Below are positions 1-5,728 of a stretch of DNA of 7,471 bases, in pieces. The stretch is from Thioalkalivibrio sp. (GTDB lineage: Bacteria > Pseudomonadota > Gammaproteobacteria > Ectothiorhodospirales > Ectothiorhodospiraceae): assembly GCA_003550945.1 (NCBI GenBank), contig PULL01000211.1, positions 1-7,471 on the forward strand, in the 5' to 3' direction. The notes below the pieces were generated by a model. The model was not told where the DNA came from. It was given only the letters and a program-made list of their open reading frames with translations, and made no database searches. The translations under genes and the position numbers were made by a program. Each line of letters begins with the position of its first letter. Position 1 is the stretch's first letter.

Positions 1-1087
1 TAACGTACTGAAAATCCGCAAGAAGCCCAAGTCGCTGTTTTCGACCAAGAAAAAGATCAAGCCGGTCGACATCGCGTACTTCCTGCGCCAGATGACCACA
101 ATGCTGAGTTCCGGCGTGCCGCTCGTGCAAGCCTTCGATATCGTCGGCAGGGGACACGAAAATCCGGCGATGTCGGAACTGATCATGGATCTGAAGATCC
201 GGGTCGAGGGCGGCGAGACCTTTGCGGCGGCCCTGGCTAATCACCCGAAATACTTCGATGACCTGGTGATCAACCTGGTCGAAGCGGGCGAGCAGTCGGG
301 AACACTGGAGACGCTGCTCGACAAGATCGCCACCTACAAGGAAAAGACCGAGAGCCTGAAGGCGAAGATCAAGAAAGCGATGTTCTACCCGGCGGCGGTG
401 ATCGTCGTCGCCATCGTGGTCACCGCGATCCTGCTGATCTTCGTGGTGCCGCAGTTCGAAGCCCTGTTCGTGGGCTTCGGCGCGGATCTTCCCGCGTTCA
501 CGCGCATGGTGGTAAACCTCTCGAACTTTGCGCAGAGCTGGTGGTGGCTGATCCTGGGTATTGCCGTGGCGGGTGTTTACGTGTTCCGGCAGATCCACCT
601 GCGCTCGCCCGCTTTCCGGCGCCGCATCGACATCCTGGTGCTGAAGATCCCGGCAGTCGGCCCGATCCTGCGCAAGGCCGCAATCGCGCGCTTTGCCCGC
701 ACCCTGTCGACGATGTTCGCGGCCGGCGTGCCGCTGGTGGACGCATTGCGCTCGGTCGCAGGCGCAACCGGCAACGCCCTCTACGGCGAGGCCACCGAGC
801 GCATGCGCGAGGAAACGGCCGCCGGCGCGCAGCTGCAGTGGTCGATGCGCAACGTCGGCATCTTCCCGAACATGGTCGTGCAGATGGTCGCGATCGGCGA
901 AGAATCCGGCTCGCTCGACTCGATGCTCAGCAAGGTCGCCGATTTCTACGAGGAGGAGGTCGACAACGCGGTCGACAGCCTCTCCAGCCTGCTCGAGCCG
1001 CTGATCATGGTCGTGCTCGGTGTGCTGATCGGCGGCCTCGTGATCGCGATGTACCTGCCCATCTTCATGCTCGGCCAGGTCATCTAG
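1..1087 (+). CDS. pilC: PilC, type IV pilus inner-membrane platform protein (5' truncated)
   Basis: PilC is the polytopic inner-membrane platform of the type IV pilus machine; it links the cytoplasmic assembly/retraction ATPases to pilin insertion. The reading frame is open from base 2 (first full codon AAC), so the gene starts upstream of the window. The ATG at 92 is internal, because the family-typical residues N-V-L-K-I-R-K-K and D-I-A-Y-F-L-R-Q-M-T precede it. About 361 residues are visible, against roughly 400 usual for the family. Two tandem T2SSF domains are clear: the first begins near visible residue 24 (I-A-Y-F-L-R-Q) and has A-G-E-Q-S-G-T-L near 95-102; the second begins near 228 (I-A-R-F-A-R-T-L) and has G-E-E-S-G-S-L at 299-305. 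Hydrophobic segments lie near 128-150, 180-196 and 332-357, the last close to the C-terminus. It is followed by pilD, which supports a pilus rather than a general secretion assignment. The family assignment is firm; pilus versus type II secretion (GspF) rests on similarity and context. Confidence 0.95.
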   Translation, partial: NVLKIRKKPKSLFSTKKKIKPVDIAYFLRQMTTMLSSGVPLVQAFDIVGRGHENPAMSELIMDLKIRVEGGETFAAALANHPKYFDDLVINLVEAGEQSGTLETLLDKIATYKEKTESLKAKIKKAMFYPAAVIVVAIVVTAILLIFVVPQFEALFVGFGADLPAFTRMVVNLSNFAQSWWWLILGIAVAGVYVFRQIHLRSPAFRRRIDILVLKIPAVGPILRKAAIARFARTLSTMFAAGVPLVDALRSVAGATGNALYGEATERMREETAAGAQLQWSMRNVGIFPNMVVQMVAIGEESGSLDSMLSKVADFYEEEVDNAVDSLSSLLEPLIMVVLGVLIGGLVIAMYLPIFMLGQVI

Positions 1088-1104
1088 TGACTGCACCTGC
1101 ACGC

Positions 1105-1129
1105 GCGCCGGAGACACGGGCTCCGGCGC
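1105..1129 (+). repeat. Perfect GC-rich inverted repeat in the pilC-pilD spacer, possible RNA hairpin
   Basis: GCGCCGGAG (1105-1113) is an exact reverse complement of CTCCGGCGC (1121-1129), with a 7-nt loop ACACGGG. It fills half of the 49-bp gap between pilC and pilD and ends 7 nt before the pilD ATG, where no good Shine-Dalgarno is seen. No T-run follows, so it does not look like an intrinsic terminator. In RNA it could lower pilD translation or protect the upstream message; both roles are inference. Inverted repeats of this size are less surprising in GC-rich DNA. Confidence 0.5.
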
Positions 1130-1136
1130 CACGGTA

Positions 1137-1991
1137 ATGGCTGCCTGGGTGGAGGCCCTCGCGGTCTGGGCCGTGCCGATCGCCGCGCTTTTCGGCCTGA
1201 TGATCGGCAGCTTCCTGAACGTGGTGATTCACCGCCTGCCGCTGATGATGCAGCGCGCATGGGAGCAGGAAGCGCGCGCGATCCTCGAGCAGCCGGAAGC
1301 CGAGACGGAACCGGCACGCTTCGACCTCTGGTGGCCTCGGTCGCGCTGCCCGCAATGCGGCCGCGAGATACGCGCCCACGAAAACATTCCAGTGCTGAGC
1401 TACCTGCTGCTGCGCGGGCGCTGCCCCGGCTGCAAGACCCGGATCTCCTGGCAATACCCGCTGGTGGAACTGCTTACCGCGGCTCTGTTCGCGTTCAGCA
1501 TCCTGCATTTCGGTCCAACCGCCGCGGGGCTGGCCGCGCTGCTGTTCACCGGCATGCTGATCGCAGCCGCAGGGATCGACGCCCGCACCACCCTGCTGCC
1601 CGACCAATTGACGCTGTCGCTGCTCTGGTTCGGACTTGCGCTGAACGTATTCGGGGTCTTCACCGACCTGCAATCGGCGGTCATCGGCGCGATCGCGGGT
1701 TACCTGACCCTTTGGCTGGTCTACCACGCTTTCCGGCTGATCACCGGCAAGGAAGGCATGGGCTACGGGGACTTCAAGTTGCTCGCCGCCCTCGGAGCCT
1801 GGTTGGGCTGGCAGGCGCTGCCACTGATCCTGCTGCTCGCGTCGCTGGTCGGCGCGGTCGTCGGCATCACCCTGATCCTGCTGCGTGGTCGCGACCGGAA
1901 CATCCCGATCCCGTTCGGGCCCTACCTGGCCGCCGCAGGCTGGATCGCGTTGATCTGGGGCGACGCACTGCTGGCCGTCTACCTGAGGTGA
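1137..1991 (+). CDS. pilD: PilD, prepilin leader peptidase / N-methyltransferase
   Basis: This is a bifunctional inner-membrane aspartic protease (peptidase A24 family). It cleaves the leader of type IV prepilins (and often type II secretion pseudopilins) and methylates the new N-terminal residue. At 284 residues it has the normal full length. The N-terminal membrane segment carries G-S-F-L-N-V-V-I-H-R-L-P at 24-35. The cytoplasmic loop has the two CxxC pairs, C71/C74 and C96/C99, the tetracysteine zinc-type site linked to the methylase-bearing form. The catalytic aspartates are D148 in G-I-D and D212 in G-M-G-Y-G-D-F-K (207-214), 64 residues apart as in characterised prepilin peptidases. Several hydrophobic segments fill 105-284. 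ATG 1137 is the only start in the spacer in this frame; its ribosome binding site is weak. It lies 49 bp after pilC and 2 bp before coaE, consistent with a pilus assembly operon. Confidence 0.97.
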   Translation: MAAWVEALAVWAVPIAALFGLMIGSFLNVVIHRLPLMMQRAWEQEARAILEQPEAETEPARFDLWWPRSRCPQCGREIRAHENIPVLSYLLLRGRCPGCKTRISWQYPLVELLTAALFAFSILHFGPTAAGLAALLFTGMLIAAAGIDARTTLLPDQLTLSLLWFGLALNVFGVFTDLQSAVIGAIAGYLTLWLVYHAFRLITGKEGMGYGDFKLLAALGAWLGWQALPLILLLASLVGAVVGITLILLRGRDRNIPIPFGPYLAAAGWIALIWGDALLAVYLR

Positions 1992-1993
1992 CG

Positions 1994-2599
1994 ATGCTCA
2001 GGGTCGGGCTCACCGGGGGCGTCGCCAGCGGCAAAAGCACCATATCCCGGATCTTCGAATCACTGGACGTTCCGGTGATCGATACCGATGCGATCGCGCG
2101 CGAGATCGTCGCACCGGGCTCACCACTGCTGGCCGAGGTGTTCCGCATCTTCGGCGACGACCTCCGCCTGCCCGACGGCAGCCTGGATCGGGCGGCGCTG
2201 CGCCGGCGCGTGTTCGACGACCCGGGCCTGCGCCGCCGGCTGGAAGCGATCACGCATCCGGCCATCGACGCCTTGGTGCAGCAGCGGCTTGCGGCGCTCC
2301 CGGAAGCCACGCCGTACGCGCTGCTGGTGGTCCCGCTGCTGGTGGAAGCGGGCTGGCAGGATCGGGTCGACCGGGTACTGCTGGTGGATTGCCCGGAAAC
2401 GCTGCAGGTGCGACGGCTCGTCGAACGGGACGGGATCGATGCGGCAGCAGCCTGGCGCATGGTCCACAGCCAAACCTCGCGCGAGGCGCGTCGTCGCGCT
2501 GCGGATGACGTGATCGACAATGACGGGGATCTCGATCTGGCGGGACTCGAAGACGCGGTGCGGAGGCTGGACAAACGCTACCGCCATGGCGATGGCTGA
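1994..2599 (+). CDS. coaE: CoaE, dephospho-CoA kinase
   Basis: CoaE catalyses the last step of coenzyme A synthesis, the ATP-dependent 3'-phosphorylation of dephospho-CoA, in the cytoplasm. The product is 201 residues, close to the usual ~200. The P-loop G-G-V-A-S-G-K-S-T lies at 8-16, followed by I-D-T-D-A-I-A-R at 29-36. R-L-E-A-I-T-H-P-A-I (82-91), V-P-L-L-V-E-A-G-W (113-121) and V-D-C-P-E-T-L-Q (131-138) are typical of the family. ATG 1994 is chosen because GAGGTG (1985-1990) sits just upstream as Shine-Dalgarno and because it places the P-loop at the expected distance from the N-terminus. The open frame runs further upstream only as a shadow of pilD. A GTG at 1988 is in frame but less likely. 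The 2-bp gap to pilD implies translational coupling; pilD-coaE is a recurrent gammaproteobacterial pairing. Confidence 0.97.
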   Translation: MLRVGLTGGVASGKSTISRIFESLDVPVIDTDAIAREIVAPGSPLLAEVFRIFGDDLRLPDGSLDRAALRRRVFDDPGLRRRLEAITHPAIDALVQQRLAALPEATPYALLVVPLLVEAGWQDRVDRVLLVDCPETLQVRRLVERDGIDAAAAWRMVHSQTSREARRRAADDVIDNDGDLDLAGLEDAVRRLDKRYRHGDG

Positions 2600-2611
2600 A
2601 GCGGCAGCAGG

Positions 2612-2671
2612 CCGGCAACCCGCGCGGGTCCTCCCGCCGGAACCACCCGCGCCGCGCCGCGACCCGGGTGG
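2612..2671 (+). repeat. Two adjacent GC-rich inverted repeats in the coaE-zapD spacer
   Basis: The 126-bp spacer after coaE contains two possible hairpins. The first has outer arms CCGGC (2612-2616) and GCCGG (2636-2640) around the 12-bp palindrome ACCCGCGCGGGT (2618-2629). The second has perfect 7-bp arms CCACCCG (2643-2649) and CGGGTGG (2665-2671) with a 15-nt loop. Neither is followed by a T-run. They may be structured leader RNA for zapD, or simply a product of high GC. I see no convincing promoter in the spacer. Confidence 0.35.
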
Positions 2672-2712
2672 AAATACACCGAGCACATGTCCGATACTGG
2701 GCGTCACAACGC

Positions 2713-2716
2713 AGGA
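2713..2716 (+). promoter_or_regulatory. Shine-Dalgarno AGGA supporting a TTG start of zapD
   Basis: AGGA lies 9 nt upstream of the TTG at 2726, a workable spacing. The competing in-frame ATG at 2687 has only a G-rich stretch about 14 nt upstream, buried in a possible hairpin arm. This favours the TTG start. Confidence 0.5.
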
Positions 2717-2725
2717 CCTCATGCC

Positions 2726-3499
2726 TTGACCTCGTCGACGCTCACATTTGAACAACCCCTGCACGAACGCGTGCGCCTGCTGCTGCGGCTGGAGGCGCTG
2801 GTGGAGCGTTTTCGCAGCACCAGCCTGGCAGCCCGGGATTTCGATCACCACCACGCGCTGACGGTGCTGGTGGACATCTATGCGCTGGCGGGGCGCGTCG
2901 ACGTGAAGCGCGAACTGATGGGCGAGATCGAGCGCCAGATCGCGAATCTGAACCGACTCGCCGCACAGCCCGGGGTCGATCAGGACCGGCTTGCGATGAC
3001 GATGCAGGGGCAGCGCCGTCTGCTCGCCCGCCTCGAGGACCAGGTCGGCAGCCTGGACCATGCGGTGAAGGGCAACGAGTTCTACACCAGCGTGCGCCAG
3101 CGCACGGCCCTCCCCGGCGGAGCCTGCGACTTCGACCTGCCCATCTACCACTACTGGCTTTCACAGTCCGCCGCCGTCCGCGAGGAACTGCTGCTCGAGT
3201 GGTTCCGACCCCTGGAAACGGTGTCGGAGGCCATCACCCAGGTGCTGACATTCATCCGGGCTGCAGGACAGCCGTGCCGGGTCATCGCACACGAGGGCTA
3301 CTACGAACAGGGGCTGGATACCAACTATGCCTGGCAGATGCTGCGCGTGAGCATCGGCCCGGACCAGCAGTGCTACCCGGAAATCAGCGCCGGGCGGCAG
3401 CGCTTCACGGTGCGTTTTCTCGATCCCGGCGATTTCCACGATCGGCCGCGGATCGTGTCGCGCGATGTGCCGTTCCATCTGAGCTGCTGCGCGATCTGA
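2726..3499 (+). CDS. zapD: ZapD, FtsZ-associated cell division protein
   Basis: ZapD (formerly YacF) is a cytoplasmic protein that binds FtsZ and crosslinks its protofilaments in the division ring. From TTG 2726 the product is 257 residues (E. coli ZapD is about 247). The conserved N-terminus T-F-E-Q-P-L-H-E-R-V-R-L-L-L-R-L-E begins at residue 7, as expected for the family. Other family-like stretches are N-E-F-Y-T-S-V-R-Q-R near 117-126, the C-D-F-D-L-P-I-Y-H-Y-W-L segment near 134-145, and V-R-F-L-D-P-G-D-F near 229-237. The protein is helical and acidic/basic-rich with no membrane segment or signal peptide. The alternative ATG 2687 would add 13 residues (M-S-D-T-G-R-H...) unlike ZapD N-termini and has a poorer ribosome binding site. 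The gene ends the plus-strand block; coaE-zapD order is common in gammaproteobacteria, but the usual yacG does not follow. Identity is firm; the start is moderately sure. Confidence 0.93.
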   Translation: MTSSTLTFEQPLHERVRLLLRLEALVERFRSTSLAARDFDHHHALTVLVDIYALAGRVDVKRELMGEIERQIANLNRLAAQPGVDQDRLAMTMQGQRRLLARLEDQVGSLDHAVKGNEFYTSVRQRTALPGGACDFDLPIYHYWLSQSAAVREELLLEWFRPLETVSEAITQVLTFIRAAGQPCRVIAHEGYYEQGLDTNYAWQMLRVSIGPDQQCYPEISAGRQRFTVRFLDPGDFHDRPRIVSRDVPFHLSCCAI

Positions 3500-3562
3500 G
3501 ATTGACCAAACCCGGGCCTCCGGTGGGCTATGCGGAAAACCAGGGACCCGACGCTTCCGAAG
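3500..3562. other. Convergent junction between zapD and the Nudix gene
   Basis: These 63 bp separate the two tail-to-tail gene blocks. The only structure I find is a 4-bp stem CCGG (3512-3515) / CCGG (3520-3523) with a GCCT loop, lacking a T-run on either strand. No yacG or other small gene fits. Transcription may end by Rho or inside the opposing gene; that is inference. Confidence 0.6.
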
Positions 3563-4555
3563 TCATTCCAGCAGGCCGCGGATGCCGGCAACCCCCTGTG
3601 CGCCGGTCTTCAGAACCCGGTCGAGATCCCGCGGGCTCAGGCCGCCCAACGCAAACACCGGGCAGGATGACCGAACGCACAGCGCCGCCAGTCCCGGCAT
3701 CCCGATCGGCTGCGCGTCCGGGTGCGTCCGCGTGCGTTCGACGGGTCCCGCGACCACGAAGTCCACCGGCAACCCCATCGCCCGCTGCAGTCCCTCAAGG
3801 TCGTGCACCGATGCAGCGAGCCAGCCGTCGCAGTGCGGGCGCGAGTCCAGCGCTCGCAGGCGCTGCTCGGTCAGGTGACAGCCTGCCGGCGGAAGCCGCT
3901 CCCGCCAGGCTTGCGGAGCATTCACCAGCACCTCCACTCCGTGGGCGGCGGCCGCATCCATCAGTTGATGCGCGTAGTCGAGGAAGGCGCCCTGACCGAG
4001 CCTCGGTGCTCGGACCTGCAGCATCCGGATATCGCCGCGCGCAAGCCGCTGCGTGACGAAACGAACCGCGTGCCCCACTTCGGTGCCGGAGAGCGGGTCC
4101 GGAGAGATCAGGTAAAGCGCCGGCAGCCGGGCGGCGTGGACGATGGCGCGGCTCGCGTCGGGAAACGGCAGCCCCGCGAGATCGCCCGGCTCCGCCCAGC
4201 GCAGCGGCTGGGCCTCCCGGGGCCGGGGCTGCCCTCTCCAGGCATCCACACGGAACACCGCGAGTTCGATCTGGCGCCCAGGGTAGTCATGCGGGATCGA
4301 CAGGATCCGGGTGGCTTCCTGCACCTCCACGCCCAGCTCCTCGCGCAGTTCGCGCTCGAGTGCGGCGCGTGACGGTTCACCCGGTGCACACTTGCCACCC
4401 GGAAACTCCCAGAGGCCCGGCAGATGCGCATCATCGCGCCGGCGGCTGATCAGCACCCGCCCGGACGGATCCCGCAGCAGACCCAGCGCGACCCGGACAC
4501 GGGTCTCAGGAACGGTAGTCTGCGTTGATCCGGACGTAGTCGTAGGAGAAGTCAC
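3563..4555 (-). CDS. Nudix (MutT-type) hydrolase fused to a ThiE/TenI-like domain
   Basis: This is a two-domain cytoplasmic protein, 330 residues from GTG 4555. Residues ~18-140 form a MutT-type Nudix domain with a complete Nudix box: G54, E60, R68, E69, E72, E73 and G75 fit GX5EX7REUXEEXGU. Such domains hydrolyse nucleoside diphosphate-X compounds; the MutT class removes oxidised dGTP. Residues ~145-330 resemble thiamine-phosphate synthase/TenI: L-Y-L-I-S-P near 147, L-Q-V-R at 179-182, G-C-H-L at 225-228, S-V-H at 249-251, A-G-P-V near 269-272 and A-L-G-G-L at 302-306. Several ThiE catalytic positions are altered (see findings), so thiamine synthesis is doubtful. This fusion is known in other gammaproteobacteria as a conserved protein of uncertain second activity. 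The start is unsure: GTG 4555 gives a 50-bp overlap with argJ and GTG 4585 an 80-bp overlap, and neither has a clear ribosome binding site. The MutT core begins only at residue ~18, so the leader is not conserved family sequence. It is probably translated by coupling to argJ. Confidence 0.9.
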   Translation of the reverse strand: MTSPTTTSGSTQTTVPETRVRVALGLLRDPSGRVLISRRRDDAHLPGLWEFPGGKCAPGEPSRAALERELREELGVEVQEATRILSIPHDYPGRQIELAVFRVDAWRGQPRPREAQPLRWAEPGDLAGLPFPDASRAIVHAARLPALYLISPDPLSGTEVGHAVRFVTQRLARGDIRMLQVRAPRLGQGAFLDYAHQLMDAAAAHGVEVLVNAPQAWRERLPPAGCHLTEQRLRALDSRPHCDGWLAASVHDLEGLQRAMGLPVDFVVAGPVERTRTHPDAQPIGMPGLAALCVRSSCPVFALGGLSPRDLDRVLKTGAQGVAGIRGLLE

Positions 4556-5717
4556 AGGTGTACTTGCGATACCCGGCGCTGCCACGCCCGAGGTCGATCA
4601 GGATGTCGAGTTCCGGCGCACCAAAGGCCTGCTGTCCGGCCTCCTCGGTATAACCGGGGACACGTCCACCATCGGAGACAATGGCCACGCCGTTCACGCT
4701 GATCCGGACGCCCTCGATCCGAAAGTCCTCCACCCCGGCCCGACCGACGGCCGCGAGAATCCGGCCCCAGTTGGGATCGGAGGCAAACAGCGCCGTTTTC
4801 ACCAGCGGCGACAGTGCCACCGTCTCCGCCACGCGGCGGGCCTCTTCCGGATCGCGCGCGGCCTGCACCGTGACCCGCACGAACTTCGTCGCCCCCTCTC
4901 CGTCGCGGACGATGGCCTCCGCCAGTTCGAGGCACAACGCATTCAGCGCACCGGCGAAGCGCTCGCGGTCGGCTGCGCTCTGCACAGTCACGCCGCTGGC
5001 GCCACTGGCCATGCAGACCAGCGCGTCGTTGGTGGAAGTGTCTCCGTCCACGGTGATCGCGTTGAAACTGTGCTCGGCCGCGGCGGCGAGCAGCTCGCGC
5101 AGCGCTCCGGCGTCGATACGCGCGTCGGTTCCGACGAACGCGAGCATGGTCGCCATGTCCGGGTGGATCATGCCGGAACCCTTTGCGATCCCGGTCAGAG
5201 TCACGGTTCCTGCATCCAGTGCAACCGTCCGGCTGGCACCCTTCAGCACGGTGTCGGTGGTCATGATCGCCCGGGCGGCGGACATCCAGCGATCCGGATC
5301 CAGCCCCGCCGCCAGCGCCGGAAGCGCGGCCTCGATGCGGTCGACCGGCAGAGGCTCGCCGATCACCCCTGTGGAGAAGGGCAGAATCGACTGGGGCGGG
5401 GCCTCGAGCACCCTGCCGAGGGCCGCACAGGTGCCCCGGGCGGCCGCGAGACCCGCGGTTCCGGTTCCGGCATTCGCATTCCCGGCATTGACCAGCAGCC
5501 AGCGCGCCCGGCCATCGCCCAGGTGTTCCCGGGCGACCTGCACCGGCGCGGCACAGAACGCATTGCGGGTGAACAGCGCGGCGATGGCCGCGTCGGGCCC
5601 CGCATCGATCAGCAGGAGATCGTCACGCTCCCGGTAGCGGATCCCGGCGGCACAGGTGCTCAGCCGAACCCCAGGCACCGGAGCCAGGTGCGTTGGGGCC
5701 TTCAGCGCAACGGCCAC
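4506..5717 (-). CDS. argJ: ArgJ, glutamate N-acetyltransferase / ornithine acetyltransferase
   Basis: ArgJ transfers the acetyl group from N-acetylornithine to glutamate, the recycling step of arginine synthesis; some members also use acetyl-CoA, which cannot be judged here. It is 403 residues, the usual length. It is an Ntn-type enzyme that cleaves itself into alpha and beta chains before a threonine: T190 within K-G-S-G-M-I-H-P-D-M-A-T-M-L (179-192) is the expected nucleophile. The oxyanion-hole motif S-T-G-V-I-G-E-P-L-P is at 115-124. Likely substrate residues K179, E274 (in R-D-G-E-G-A-T-K-F), N398 and the C-terminal S403 match positions known in the family. S-D-P-N-W-G-R at 313-319 is also conserved. 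The GTG start at 5717 is supported by GAGGT six nt upstream. It sits 9 bp after secA, and its 3' end is overlapped by the Nudix gene, so all three are probably co-transcribed. Confidence 0.97.
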   Translation of the reverse strand: MAVALKAPTHLAPVPGVRLSTCAAGIRYRERDDLLLIDAGPDAAIAALFTRNAFCAAPVQVAREHLGDGRARWLLVNAGNANAGTGTAGLAAARGTCAALGRVLEAPPQSILPFSTGVIGEPLPVDRIEAALPALAAGLDPDRWMSAARAIMTTDTVLKGASRTVALDAGTVTLTGIAKGSGMIHPDMATMLAFVGTDARIDAGALRELLAAAAEHSFNAITVDGDTSTNDALVCMASGASGVTVQSAADRERFAGALNALCLELAEAIVRDGEGATKFVRVTVQAARDPEEARRVAETVALSPLVKTALFASDPNWGRILAAVGRAGVEDFRIEGVRISVNGVAIVSDGGRVPGYTEEAGQQAFGAPELDILIDLGRGSAGYRKYTCDFSYDYVRINADYRS

Positions 5718-5723
5718 GGCGAG

Positions 5724-5728
5724 ACCTC
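5724..5728 (-). promoter_or_regulatory. Ribosome binding site of argJ overlapping the secA stop
   Basis: Read on the minus strand, GAGGT ends six nt before the GTG start of argJ and shares bases with the secA TGA (5729-5727). Ribosomes finishing secA would meet this site directly, so translational coupling is likely. It supports GTG 5717 as the argJ start. Confidence 0.65.

Noticed and set aside
1259..1993. Upstream extension of the CoaE reading frame
   Set aside because: The R/P/A-rich translation lies inside pilD in another frame; the CoaE P-loop and Shine-Dalgarno fix the start at 1994.
2120..3151. Long (343-codon) open frame on the minus strand across coaE and zapD
   Set aside because: It is antisense to two well-supported conserved genes, its product shows no family features, and long antisense frames are expected in GC-rich coding DNA.
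3502..3534. Promoter-like TTGACC (3502) and TATGCG (3529) after zapD
   Set aside because: The spacer is 21 bp, the -10 is poor, and no gene lies downstream on the plus strand.
3722..4372. 216-codon plus-strand open frame opposite the Nudix-ThiE gene
   Set aside because: It is antisense to an intact two-domain gene with a perfect Nudix box, and no recognisable family is seen in it.
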